The translations under genes and the position numbers were made by a program. A stretch of 64,000 nt of DNA, from positions 161,780 to 225,779 of the forward strand of contig MU623388.1 of assembly GCA_025201765.1 (NCBI GenBank). Direction: 5' to 3'. Position 1 is the first letter of the stretch; the number at the start of each line of letters is the position of its first letter. This DNA is from Daldinia sp. FL1419. Taxonomy: Eukaryota; Ascomycota; Sordariomycetes; Xylariales; Hypoxylaceae. Below the pieces are notes generated by a model that worked only from the letters and a program-made list of their open reading frames with translations, was not told where the DNA came from and searched no databases. Below are positions 34,578 to 46,336 of the stretch, in pieces.

Positions 34578-36536
34578 GACTCAAGACAAGGATCAACTTG
34601 TCTTGCTGTTGGTAAAAGGGCTGCTATTTTAGCTTATTTGTCTTGCTGGGTAGTGACAAAGCAGTTGGCTTGTGGATTGCTGGGTTCTGCTTGGCTAAAA
34701 TGGGTTTTGGTTAGGGCTGGTGGGGCAGGGATGGTCTCGCTGTGGACCATCTCTGGGATTGATTGGCATGTGAATTGGCACTTTACTTTCGCTTTGTGCT
34801 GGGAATTTCAACCCCATGTTTAAAGTTGAGCATGATTTACTCGGATAGGACAATATTAAATCAGATATTTCTAGGTCGGCAAGTACGACCATGGGTTTAG
34901 CGGACGATTGCTGATATGAATTCCCGAGAGCGTTTGTAGCAGTACCGATCGAAGTTAGTGGAGGCGGCATTGTATCAAGTATATCTAATAAATTGCAATA
35001 TATTGAACTCTTTTTCGACCCATTTTTGAATCCAAAATAGCTTCAAATAAGAGCATGCAACTATCTATACGTCGGGACGATTTGGCAACGTGCCCGAGGA
35101 AATAAAGATACTCACAGACGTCAACTATGTTTGTTTGTATTTTCATTAGTGACGAATAGCCCTTTTTATAAAAGAACACCTATTTCTCCTTTGCCTAGCT
35201 AGGTATCTTTCTATGTGGTTCCCTAGAATCCGTGCTTATAATTGAATCTTGGGTAGCATATTTCCATTGGTAGTAGGCCTTAGCGAAAATGAAGTAGTGA
35301 AATATTCCTAAAGGTTGACTTGACTCCTCTAGAAGATCCCCGAATATAGCGAGTTAAATTGGGGGTTGCCTCATTCCGGACTCTTCCTATAGACGAAAGT
35401 CCTGGTAGCTCGCAATAGGACGCGGATGAAATATCGGAGAACGATAGAACAAAGCTGTGTACACCTAAGGCTTGGGTTTGGTAGGTTCATCGACTCAGTC
35501 TGTTTGTTTTACATACCTAGGTAATGGTCACTGAATAGAAATGATGGAGGTAGTTGCAAAGAGTCAAGGGGGGCTGAAAGGTAGAACGAAGTCAACGCAA
35601 CATTTAACAACGATAGCATTGCTGTTTCGAATGGATATCTACGTTGCTATAATATGATCAAGATCTAGAAAATGAAACCAGGACTTCCTCCCCAACTCCT
35701 GAGCTTGTAGGAAATCACCCGTGCACCATCAATAGGCTAGGCTAGAGTAATATGAAATAAAGATATAATCGGAAATGGAGCCATTCGAATACAATGTTAA
35801 GTTTGGGAAGTGGGAATTTGTAGTACGTTACATACCTAGGTACTTAAGTAGTGATGAACAGTACCGTCATTCGAATAAGTAAGGTGCACGTAGCGGCCAT
35901 ATGACTTCTAGGTGCTACGATTTGCATAGGCACATACCTGTAGCCACTAATTGGAAGTCAGACCACAAAAGCCGGTACCTACATGTCTACTTTAATATCT
36001 GCGTGACTTCTCTAGTTGAGCCACTTAGAGAGGCATAGGCCATCGATTCTAAATCAGATAGGTCATAAACGATATGGGAAGGCACGTTTTACTAATAAGT
36101 ACATCTTATTCTTCAGGTCCTGCCGGTTCTTGAGAATAGATAGACTAGCCCTTACAAAGCGGAGGGTACAACCTGATGAAAGGCAGCCGGCCCTATAATA
36201 CCTCTCCTAATAAATCAGACTACCAACCTTATATTAGCGCTTGTAGTTACTACATCTCCTCTAAATTGGCCACAACTACCTTACGTAAATACCTGGCGGC
36301 CAGGATTCTCTTTAACTTAACTTCTGGGAATGTGGTAGCTTCCTCCATATGTTCCTTTATTGCTCGTAACTTCTTAATTCTCAGTTCCAGACATCTACTT
36401 GCCTCACCCGAGGTCAGTCTCTCTCGTCTCCTTCTAATTCTTACACATTCACCCAACAATTCAAAACTCATACCTCATCTCATTTATCGGTATTCGTTAC
36501 GTTTATCTAGGCTAGGAAGACACAGCCAAGAAAGCA
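34578..36536. other. Gene-poor region, 2 kb
   Basis: No supported gene. TACCTAGGTA motifs occur at about 35513-35522 and 35833-35842. A 73-codon minus frame at 36250-36471 is charged and helical (RIRRRRERL, ELRIKKLRAIKEHMEE), like the small coiled-coil frames found beside fungal transposon relics, but it is too short to assign. Confidence 0.45.
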
Positions 36537-37707
36537 ATGAACTCACGAAAACGCATCCGCGGTGTTATGGGGTTATTCGCGGACTCTTCTTCTGAAGAGG
36601 AGCTTTTCGAAGGAGCGTCTGGAACACCACAATCTCCGCCCAAGAAGAGGACTCGAACCGTTCCAATAGATCAACAGGTAGTGAAGAGCAGCGAAGCCTC
36701 GGCAAATGCCCAGAATTCTAAGGTCAAGAGCAAGTCACCAGGACCAGACAGCCCTTGACTTCCTCTTAGTAGTACTACAGGAAAAGTTCGTACGTTGATC
36801 AACAGTATAGCACCTCTTGTAGGAGTTGATCAACTAAGCCACGGGCAATTTATCGATTTCATGGGCGCCCTTTACACAGCAAGGAAACATGGGCCACCTG
36901 TTTTTCCGCCCTCCGTTCCGCCATTCGCTTCGCCACCGGACGATGAAATTTCGTCTCAAGATTGGATCTCTGGAATCACTGGTGGCTGTAAGCGTAAGCC
37001 GCTACCAAGACTGATGATGGAAATCTCAGAGGGGAATTTATCGCTCTGCAATTGTCTGTCTTATATCAAGGTGGATAATCTCCTAGAAATGGTCGAAAAG
37101 TTAAAACACTGCCGTTCTAATCGTGGCAGGACACCAACCAAAATGCGTCCTTGATAGTTGGGAAGTACATCAGGACGAGAATGGCAATTGTATTGCCAGA
37201 GGCTCATTTAAAAGAGGACCCAGAAATCTTAGCCTTAAGGAGATTCCTCATCTAAAGGATTCTCTCCTCGATCTCTATGGAGAACCAGACCTTCGTGACC
37301 TCCTAGGCATGCTACTTCTGAATTGAATCGCGCTCATCAAAAGCAGTAAGGAGGGAGAAAAGGATTCGGCCTTCGAAGCGCTCTTAAACCTCTGCTTACC
37401 ACTCACTAAATATGCACTTTTTTCCATGACGTACTGCCGTGTCTTTCAGGAAGCCCATAATCTTGAATTGGGGCCCCCCGATTCCGTGGACGCGTTCAAA
37501 TTATACATCAGCTATCTACTACTACAGGAGCTTGCACGCAACAAGAAGTCGGTACTTTCGAATTCCGAACGGCCGCCGCCTACAATTATATACGACCCTT
37601 CCTGTGGGATCCCACTCTCCATAATTGAGAAACTGGAGAAGCAAGCTGCGATTTTCGTACACGAAAGCTTTCGTAAAGACATTTGGAATGCAATTGGCAA
37701 TAACTAA
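36537..37707 (+). pseudogene. Broken gene of unknown family, two in-frame TGA and a frameshift
   Basis: One long coding-like stretch is broken in three places. Frame 1 runs from ATG 36537 to TGA 36756, then continues in the same frame (VRTLINSIAPLVGVDQLSHGQFIDFMGALYTARKHGPP) to about 37120. Reading then shifts by +1 near 37123 (KCVLDSWEVHQDENGNC, RNLSLKEIPHLKDSLLDLYGEPDLRDLLGML), meets TGA at 37324 and continues in the same frame (ALIKSSKEGEKDSAFEALL to IWNAIGNN) to TAA 37705. The pieces would total about 390 residues: an acidic/basic N-terminus (DSSSEEELF, SPPKKRTRT, NLS-like) and a helical remainder. I do not recognise the family. No intron joins the pieces in phase, so I call it a pseudogene. 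Confidence 0.6.
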
Positions 37708-39436
37708 TGGAGGGAATTCCGAAGATTTTGCTTGTAGCTAGCCATAATATTGGCTGAGTTAATTAATGATGTATGGTGGGTGTTTCTTCAATGAATCCTC
37801 ACGTATAACTCCCCAGTTAGACTTGGAAGAGATGATTTATTATGCGTTTTCGTCGATGGCTAGGCACATTTCTTCAAAGGCAAGGCATAAAATTCGTGAT
37901 TCTACTTTAAGTTGACTTATCAGAAGATCCTTCGGCATCCGGATCGCACGGCTCGTACTAATTATGGCTTCAAATAATAGTTTATTAAAGGGCACTTTCG
38001 ATCATATTGCGGTCCGTATAATAGAGTCTGGTTCCTTGTTTGCGTTGGTTGGGCCCACGCTAAGATGCACCATGCCTTGGATCGAGCAACACGTAGCAAA
38101 TTATTCGCCGTGTCTGGCTGGTTCTATGTTTGGCTTCGATATCGCATCGATTTTGGAGTCTTTAATAGTAGTGAATATAGGATTGCGGGTTAGGCATCCT
38201 CCTCTTCTACTTGGCAAATATCATCTTCTTAATCCTCTAATGGTTACTATATACCGAGATATTTATTGACACCCATCTGGGTATATGGATGCATGTATCG
38301 ATGCAAAAATTTCTCTGGTACCCAACGGTAGCTCCGGAGGAACTACAACGGGCCAGAGGGTAAGTGATCGAAGAAAATTCCCTCTCTCCTCCAGTTTCCC
38401 CTCCAAGACCTGCCATTGAAACGACGAAAGCCAGAGTGAATATGAAGGATGTTGTCTTATGATGAGGAAAAAAAGAAGAAAAGAGGAAAAGAAAATTCCA
38501 AGCAAGAAATTTCATTTCATTGGGTTGACGCGGCGGGGCTTAGCTTCAAATGCGCAGGGGTCAAAGCGGTGCAACCTTTTTCCTTTGCCCTTAGCAGCTC
38601 TGGCCTCCACTATGTAGCTAGGTAAGGTACATAGTACTAGGTACCGAGGGGGTAATTGGACTAAAATCTCGTCGAATAACCATGAGCCTAACTTGCTTAC
38701 CTCCCAGCCGTGTTCATAGATACTGGTATTTCAAGCTAAACCGGGCACTATCCAATCAAAGGCATTGTAATTGACGGACCAGCATACAATCTTTCCTTTT
38801 CATAAGCTCGACTTCTTGGTCAGCTTGAAAGCAAATGTATGGAACGGCAAAAAAGAGAATACTGTGATGAAACAAGTTCAATGACCTTGGATTGTAAAAA
38901 ATGAAAATATTATATCGAGAAATCCTGAGGTTAATTTGGACGTAACTGCGTAACCTAAATTAAACGCTGATTATTTTGTCGAGGAATTTCTGAGCTGTGA
39001 CTCTAGCGACTCCCCCAAGTGCCTATTAAAGTAGCGGCACTAGCGTCAGACCGTCTGAACTGTAAGCTTTATCGCGTGCATCCTGCGTTGGTGTACTACC
39101 TACCTCAAAGTCGTGTGGTTTTTTTGCCCCTCTTCCAACTTAACGCCGTTTGACTCAGGTACATGGTCTTATTATTTTACTCGATCTACTCTCGCCTTAA
39201 CATCTTCCAAACTTTATATTTTATTCTACCTTGTAAGGCTGCGTTTATTTATTATTGATTCGCCTTTTGCAGCGCATATAATTACAAGCCTTTGTCCTTC
39301 CGATCCCGACTTCACTCGGGCTCATTCTCCGTCGCACAAGTATTTATCTCTAATCGCAATTCTGCTCAAAAGTTCACCTACCCCGCCATCCCACTACTCG
39401 TCATTCACACCCCCTATCACCTTTGACGCCGTTATC
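37708..39436. other. Intergenic region with a doubtful membrane-protein-like frame
   Basis: A 101-codon plus frame at 37964-38269 contains RIIESGSLFAL and SILESLIVVNIGLRV, faintly like the last two helices of a fungal multi-pass membrane protein, but it is too short and isolated to call. The final 300 nt are pyrimidine-rich leader of the next gene. Confidence 0.45.
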
Positions 39437-40314
39437 ATGTCTGGACGCGGAGCACCTGGCGGCAACTCCCGGGGTCGTGGAGGTAAATTCAAGAAGTTTA
39501 CTCGAGGAGGTTCGTCTTTTTATTTCCCCTTCTTTTCCTTGTCAAGACCGTAAATACTGATTTTTATTTTCTGCAGGTGGAAAGCACTTCTCTCGTGATC
39601 TCCGACCCCTCGACGCCGATGGCAATGAGATCAGCATGTGGAGCGAAGATGCCCCTAAGGAAGCTGAGGAGGAGGAAGATTCCGAAGAAAGCTCCGAGGA
39701 AGACTCAGATGAGGACGAGGGTGCTGGTCCTTCCCAACAGAAGGCCGAGTTAACCAGAGAGGAGCGCAAACAAGCCAAGAAGGCCCAGAAGGAGGCGGCC
39801 ATTGCTAAAAGGAGCAAGACTGTCCAAGTCGGTGACTTGCCTACCGATTCCGAAGAAGAAGACGAAGACGACGGCATGCCTGCCAACCCGAACCACTCCA
39901 AAGCTGCCCGAAATATGACAAAGGTCCCTTCGGCTTCCCAAGATGTAGATGAGGCTACTGAGGGTGTTAAGAACCTAACCATGAGCCGAAAGGAGCGCGA
40001 ATCCCTAGAGGCCCACCAGGCTAAGGAAAGATACCGCAAGCTACACGAGGCTGGCAAGACTGACGAGGCCAAGGCTGACTTGGCGCGTCTAAGACTCATC
40101 CGAGAGAAGCGAGAGGCTGAGGCTGCGAGAAAACAGGTTCGTGATGATAATTATCTAACCCTACGTGTAACTATTTGCTAACGTATAAACCTAGGCTGAG
40201 AAGGAAGAGCGAGAAGCACAAGAAAAGGCCCGAAGAGCTGAGATCGAGGCCAAGGAAGCAAAGAAGCGTGAGGCTGCCCTGGGCAAGCCTGGGAAGAAAA
40301 AGCAAGCTAAATGA
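39437..40314 (+). CDS. PDAP1/HASPP28-like casein kinase substrate phosphoprotein
   Basis: Three exons, 39437-39509, 39577-40136 and 40195-40314, give 250 aa. The start MSGRGAPGGNSRGRGGKFKKFTRGGGKHFS is the family's glycine/basic N-terminus; the first intron (GTTCGT donor) splits it. An acidic serine-rich stretch (residues about 48-75, many S/E/D in CK2-site context) follows. The PP28/PDAP1 domain lies at about 135-215 (NPNHSKAARNM, LSRKERESLEAHQAKERYRKLHEAGKTDEAKADLARL) and a highly charged helical tail ends in KKKQAK. Animal homologues are heat- and acid-stable phosphoproteins with an ill-defined role in growth and RNA or ribosome-linked processes. It converges with the next gene. Confidence 0.88.
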
Positions 40315-40804
40315 GCATAATCATTTTATGATTGATTGCAGTTGGCCTTGTCTGCATGGTTTGGAATAATTCGGGGTTCCTTCATATTGCATACCTCAAT
40401 CCAGGCCCTTTGCGTTACCTGGCGGGTTCATATCTCCGATGTTCATTGCGTCCGCGCAATTCTGAACAGATTCTATATACTGAGTTCTTAATATTCGTGT
40501 GCTCTGGACTCCTTGGTACTCGTGTCCATTTCGTTCGCAAAACTTACAATGCGTGGCATTCATTGTTCAGATGGATGGGGAATGATGCGCTTTTCTTCTA
40601 CATCGTAGGTTTTATGCGGCTGATATCGTTTGCTTGACCATGCATCTGGCTTATTCTCTATGATGCAGAATGTATGCTAATGACCCAGTAATGAAGTAAA
40701 TAACTGGCGCTGATGAATTGCTTGACCGTAGTAATAAAACAACAATGTTCGCGCGCTGTATACGCTGGTGTGTAAGATTATTATTCTAAACCCTCCCGTC
40801 TATA
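40315..40804. other. Convergent 3' region
   Basis: Both neighbours end here. Nothing beyond 3' untranslated sequence is visible; a 101-codon plus frame (40332-40637) is unsupported. Confidence 0.55.
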
Positions 40805-41839
40805 CTACTTCGCAGGAGCACCCAGACCATCCTGGCCTACACTCTGCTCCCAGAATTCATCAAAGTTGATACCTTCCTTGCTGAATAAATCTCTGATTTC
40901 CCGAGCAGCCTTTTCTTGCTTATCCGGCGTGAAACCGCCAGGCCGTGATGTCTCGAACTGTACTACCTCGATCCAGCGGTAAAACAGAGCCTCCTTGCCA
41001 ACGGCAGCAAGCGCGTCCCTAAACGCGAAAACCTGGCGGCGCTTCTCGTCTTCCTCGGCATTCTCGCCGGTTTTCATGTCCACGCAGAGCCATCCGTATT
41101 CTTCGTGGAAGAGTAAGACGACCATCTTGAAAGCCTCAATCGCAGCCATCTTCTCGTCAACCATCGTAGTGGCGTCGACCATGGCGGCCCAATCCAAGTC
41201 CCACTCGGCAGTCATAAGGAGATAGCCGGTCTTTTCGTTGATAAGCATGGGCGCCGTCGCTGTGCCGATACGTGACATGAAGAGACTCTTTGATCCTTCA
41301 TCGTTGACCAAGTCGCCAGCAGTTTCAACCCATTTCCTGCTCCTCCGCACGACAACTTCGCGGTCCCTGAACCCGACGTTCCACCGCCACATGATGGGGC
41401 TTCCATGCTCCGTGCCAATGAAAAAGTCGATAGGCCAAGGCCAGATAAACACGAAGAGTATAAAGTCCAGCATGAAGGAGAAGGCACGCTTGGAAACCTC
41501 GGGGATGATCTCATCCCACTCCATCTCATCTACGACCATGGTGGTCTCATTGGGGTAGCCTAAAACGGAAACGAAGATACGTAGGTAGTAAGGCCCAATG
41601 TACCATATACGGTAAACCAGGGCGGCTATAATGGCAATGTTCATAAGAACGGGGACAGCGAAGATCTTGCGTTTGAAGTCCTTGGGATGGTTGTCGATAT
41701 GTGTGATATATACGGACTTCTCATCGAGGGTCTCGAGGAAAGGTTGCAGGACCTCGGGCGGCTTCTTGAAGGGTGCCGGAGGACCGGTATTCTTCTTCTT
41801 AGCGGGAGCCGACTTCCCCTGGCCTCTTTGACGAGCCAT
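40805..41839 (-). CDS. Conserved fungal membrane protein of unknown function
   Basis: A single exon of 344 aa from the ATG at 41839. A start 47 codons upstream (41980) is open but less likely, as the basic MARQRGQGKSAPAKKK start suits a soluble N-terminus. There are two hydrophobic segments, at about 59-95 (AVPVLMNIAIIAALVYRIWYI, possibly two passes) and 118-141 (FSFMLDFILFVFIWPWPIDFFIG). A soluble C-terminal half follows, with GYLLMTAEWDLDWAAMVDATTMVD and a Trp/acid-rich end (FDEFWEQSVG). I know similar hypothetical proteins in filamentous fungi but no function. It shares a 337 bp divergent promoter with the mitochondrial IF-2 gene, which is suggestive but not evidence of a mitochondrial role. 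Confidence 0.82.
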   Translation of the reverse strand: MARQRGQGKSAPAKKKNTGPPAPFKKPPEVLQPFLETLDEKSVYITHIDNHPKDFKRKIFAVPVLMNIAIIAALVYRIWYIGPYYLRIFVSVLGYPNETTMVVDEMEWDEIIPEVSKRAFSFMLDFILFVFIWPWPIDFFIGTEHGSPIMWRWNVGFRDREVVVRRSRKWVETAGDLVNDEGSKSLFMSRIGTATAPMLINEKTGYLLMTAEWDLDWAAMVDATTMVDEKMAAIEAFKMVVLLFHEEYGWLCVDMKTGENAEEDEKRRQVFAFRDALAAVGKEALFYRWIEVVQFETSRPGGFTPDKQEKAAREIRDLFSKEGINFDEFWEQSVGQDGLGAPAK

Positions 41840-42176
41840 GGTAGCAAGATATACAAAAATGAGAAAAGTTATAGAATTGGGTAAAAATGAATGACAAGTC
41901 AGATAGGAGATGAAAGCTGTCAAAATTTCGAGATGAAAGGGATTGTGGCTGAAGCTACCGTGGCTACATAATGGATCCATTTTCTCCGACTTCGAAAGGT
42001 ACGAGGTACTTCCCTATCCCTGGCCTACCTATAGGTACCCGTCCCACTAAATATTTCTGGGTTATCGGATTTGACGTGCGTCGCAGTATGGAACTTTTTT
42101 TTTATCTCGATAACCTTAAACCAGGATTATTCAAGCTTCAAATGTCGCATGGCGATATGAAGCAGTCACTTTCACC
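41840..42176. promoter_or_regulatory. Short divergent promoter, membrane protein / IFM1
   Basis: Only 337 bp separate two start codons pointing apart, so the two genes must share regulatory DNA. A CTACCTATAGGTAC palindrome-like motif lies at about 42025-42038. Confidence 0.6.
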
Positions 42177-45100
42177 ATGTTAAGAGCGAGAGTATCAGGG
42201 GTTAGTTCATAGAACTTGATTTTACTTTATCAAATGCTGCTTTTTACTAACTCAACGTATAGCGGGAATCTTCGATATGTGCTTTCTGTCAACATCGTCT
42301 ATCGCTACGGCTAGCGACCCCGCGGACCGAAAGACGTTTCTCAAGAACGACGATTCTTCGAGCCGGTGACGGATGGGGCGGCGGCTGGGGTGGTGGCTGG
42401 GGGAGTCAAGCTAAACCCCAGACGCAGCCTAAACCCGACGACTTTCTCTCTCAGCATGAGCTCTTAGCACGTCAGCAGCTGCTTGCGAAGCAGCAAGCCG
42501 AAAAGGCTGCCGAAGCCTCGAAATCGAAACCCTCTAGTGATGGCCCCCAGGCCAAGTATATATGGAATGCTTCGAAGCAGGAGGAAATCGAGAAGAGTCT
42601 TCATAGAGATGGCATGACTATCCAAAGATCTCAAAGTAGCATCAGGCCCGCCGAGAATCGCATGAAGCAAAATATCATTACCAGGAAACAGGATATGCCT
42701 TTTAAGCTTAACCCGGGAGCTACTATTTACTACCCACAAGCCAAACCAGTTCCTCGGCCCTATGGTCCACCCAACTCATCAGTCGGCTTAAGACCCAATC
42801 CATCCCATTCACCGGAGTCTAATTTTTCCAATAGAGAGAGAAGTGGGATACAAAATTACAGACCCCAAGGAAATTTGTTCACAAGAATACAGCATGGCCC
42901 CCCCCGAACATCCACTGGTTGGAACCCATCCCAAAGTGGAACAATATCAAAACCCCGCGATGATGGATTCAAGCCTGAACAGGCAACGAGCCAAGAACCG
43001 AAACCTAGTGCAGAGCAGGATCAAAAACCGCCTCCAGCACAGACGTCTCAAACTACTCCGGATAATTCCGTTAAACCACCCCCTAAACCTAATAATAACT
43101 CGGGATGGGGTTTATTGGCGCGAAAGACAACACCTAGTAAATCCGACGGCGAGGATTTTTGGGCTATTATGAACAAGAGTTCTGGCATTTCTGCGGAAGC
43201 AAAGCCCCAGGAACCTGCGGCTGCAGAGCAAGCCACGAGAACTCCCGATGATAAAACCAGTTTAATCTCGAAGCAGCCTTCCCGCAAAGACTCCTGGGAC
43301 GTCATCCAAAGCAACCCTATTAAAGAGGATACGGTTTCCAATTTGGAGGATTGGGGGAAAGAATTTGATAAACCGAGACCTAAAAGAAATGACAAAACGG
43401 AAGAAGCCCCGGCTAAAGCAGAGACAGAGAAAACACAGTCTTCGCCTGAAGGTGATACTGAACAATGGGTCGCAACTGGAATGTCCCAGGGGCGGGATCG
43501 AGACCGCGGTCGTGAGAGGCGACAGGATAAGTTTGCCGAGGAAGAGAGAGGCGGAGGTGGCCGTGATAGGCGTGCGCGACGTAGCTCGAGACGTGGAAAC
43601 GACGAGGATGATGAAGGTGGCTTTGACTACGACCTGTACCAGGAGAGGCGTCGATTGAAGGCACAGCGTAAAGCAGAACGCGAAGCACAAAGGGCCGGCT
43701 CGATACCTATCTTATTGCCAGAATTGATCAGCATCCCGGCGCTGGCTGAGGCGTTGAAGGTAGAGCCTAATTTGTTCTTGACTCAGCTTGGAGAGCTGGG
43801 TTTCGAGGGCGTAACATTGGACAGTCTCATGGCGGGAGAAACGGCTGCGCTTGTTGCGCAGGAGTACGGTTTCGAACCAACAGTCGAATCTGGTGAGGAT
43901 CGTGACCTCAAACCTCGCCCTCCGCCTGCGGACCCGTCGGTTCTGCCATCACGGCCACCGGTCGTGACGATTATGGGCCACGTCGATCACGGAAAGACGA
44001 CTCTTCTAGATTATCTACGTAAGTCGTCTATAGCAGCCCAAGAGCACGGTGGTATCACGCAGAGAATCGGTGCCTTCTCTGTGAAGCTCTCCTCCGGCAA
44101 ACCAATTACCTTCCTCGATACCCCCGGGCACGCTGCCTTCCTTACAATGCGTCAACGGGGTGCCTATGTAACGGATATTGTCGTCTTGGTAGTAGCTGCG
44201 GACGACAGTGTTAAGCCTCAAACTATCGAGGCTATCAAACATGCACGCGAAGCCAAAGTACCCATGATTGTGGCTATTAACAAAATCGATAAAGACGGCG
44301 CTCGTATAGATCAGGTCAAGAACGACTTGGCGCTACAAGGAGTTGAAATTGAAGACTTTGGTGGTGACGTCCAAGTTGTCTGTGTGAGTGGCAAGACTGG
44401 ACAGGGTATGGACGACCTGGAAGAAAACATCCTCTTACTCTCTGAAATCTTGGATCATCGGGCTGAAATCGACGGCCCTGCGGAGGGGTGGATTCTTGAG
44501 AGCAGTCTTAAGCCGATAGGAAAGGCTGCTACTGTTCTCGTTAAACGGGGTACCCTGCGGCCGGGCGACTACATAGCGGCAGGCGTCACGTGGGCGAAGA
44601 TTCGACACCTACGTAACGAGGCCGGCCTTGACATAGACGAGGCACCGCCTAGTACCCCGGTCGAAATACTAGGTTGGAAAGACCTTCCGGCTGCTGGTGA
44701 CCAGGTAATCCAAGCGCCTAATGAAGGCCGTGCTAAAGATGCGGTTGAATACCGCGAGGGCCTCCGTGAACGAGAAAAGGATGCTCTCGCTCAAGCATCC
44801 ATTTCAGAGGCTCGGAGAGCGCTCCAAGAGAAACGTGCTCGCGAGAAGGCTGCAGCCGAAGAAGAAGCTGCTGTTGAAGCCTTACCCGAAAAAGAAAACG
44901 GCGCCAAGATGGTCAACTTCGTAGTCAAGGGTGATCTTCACGGTTCCGTAGAAGCAGTGTGCGCCGCGATCCAGGAATTAGGCAACCACGAAGTACAACC
45001 GCGTATCCTACGGTCAGGCACGGGTCCCATCCACGAATTTGACGTGGAGCACGCCGCGATGTCGAATTCGATCATTGTCAACTTTGCGACGACGACGCCG

Positions 45101-45627
45101 GGATACATCGAGCAGATGGCGGAAGAAAAGGGCGTCAAGATCATGAACCACACGGTCATCTATCACCTGTCAGACGAGGTAAAGGCTAAACTAAGCGAGT
45201 ACCTGGAGCCGGAGGTCACGAGCCATGTCCTGGGCGACGCGGAGGTGCTGCAGATCTTCCCGATTAATATCAAGGGCCGCACGTATAAGAACATTGCTGG
45301 GTGTAGGGTGCGTAACGGTCAGGTTGCAAGGAATGATCTCTTCCGCATTTTCAGAGGTGGGAAGAAGATTTATGAGGGTGAGTTGTCTTTCCTTTCTCTA
45401 TTTTCTACCTTGAGGGTTATATGCTTCCGGTCCCTTTCCATCACCCTACCACTCTTTTGCTAATCTTCTACATAGGCAAGCTCGAAACCCTAAAGCATCT
45501 CAAGAAGGACGTGTCGGAGGTACACAAGGGTACCGAGTGCGGTATCGGCTTCGCGGAGTTCCAGGACTTCCAAGTTGGCGACCAGATTCAAGCGTACGAG
45601 GAGGTGGTGACTAAGCGCAGCTTGTAG
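42177..45627 (+). CDS. IFM1: Mitochondrial translation initiation factor IF-2
   Basis: Three exons, 42177-42200, 42263-45377 and 45476-45627, give 1096 aa. The tiny first exon (MLRARVSG) joins RESSICAFCQHRLSLRL and an Arg-rich, acid-free stretch, a clear mitochondrial presequence. Residues about 40-400 are low-complexity (Gly/Trp, Gln, Lys/Glu). The bacterial-type IF-2 part follows: IF2 N-domain near 400-445, G1 GHVDHGKTT at about 580, G3 DTPGHAAF at about 627, G4 NKID at about 680, domain II, a charged linker, the IF2 domain 3 (KGDLHGSVEAV) and the C-terminal domain to KLETLKHLKKDV. IF-2 recruits formyl-methionyl tRNA to the mitoribosome and hydrolyses GTP. The long N-terminal extension is normal in filamentous fungi. 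Confidence 0.95.
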
Positions 45628-46336
45628 TCGGCTGCTTCTGGATAGCTAGCTATAGCTACTCCTTGTTATTAGGGGTACGTGGTTCATGGCTGAAACAAGA
45701 AAACTACGGTCCGACTTGTATGATATGAGTGTATATGGAAATGGGTAGACGGTGCACTGCATATCTAGAGGCCGGCTGCGCACATAAATGAGCAAAAGAA
45801 AATAAAAGGGCATATATAGGTAGGTATGGATGGATGGGACACAATGGGGTCTTAAGGGCGGTTAATCCGGTCCCCGTTGGCCGTGCCTTGACCTTTGGTA
45901 TATATAAATCTATACGTGGTATTATTGTGTATATACAATACATCAGTCAACTCTCTAATACGCGAACGGTCTCTGTGGCTGCAGGATCGTCGGGAATACA
46001 TCTACAATAGGGAGACTTGATGACGAGTATTCGGCCTAGACGTACAGGTTCCGACCTACTCTTCCGCGCTATTACATGTCGCCGTCTAACCAAAACGCAA
46101 CCGTGAAATTAAACGACGCGAGGAAAAGGGGCGTCAACGCGGAATTATTCATTTGAATCTACTCTTGCCCCGATGTTCATTTCCAGTCGCTTATGGTTGC
46201 ACTTACACTTGCACATGCACTTGCACTCCGGCTCGTATTTGCGTATGCACTCCTACAGGCTCCTCCCGTCCCAGCCTGCCCGTATTTCCTTACCGCGTCC
46301 CATCTACCCCTCGTCGCTATTCACATTTTGCTAAAC
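45628..46336. other. Convergent 3' region
   Basis: Lies between the ends of IFM1 and the GGA gene. Contains a GGTAGGTATGGATGGATGG run at about 45819 and a TGCACTTGCAC-type repeat at 46199-46228. No gene is supported. Confidence 0.55.

Noticed and set aside
36250..36471. Transposon-linked coiled-coil frame on the minus strand
   Set aside because: Charged helical composition alone is not enough, and no transposase or terminal repeats were found.
36537..37707. UGA recoding (selenocysteine or alternative code)
   Set aside because: The frameshift near 37123 and the lack of any known fungal selenocysteine system make a pseudogene far more likely; other genes here use TGA as a stop (for example PDAP1-like).
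37964..38269. Fragment of a multi-pass membrane protein
   Set aside because: Only faint similarity in two hydrophobic stretches and no continuation in any frame; recorded as doubtful, not called.
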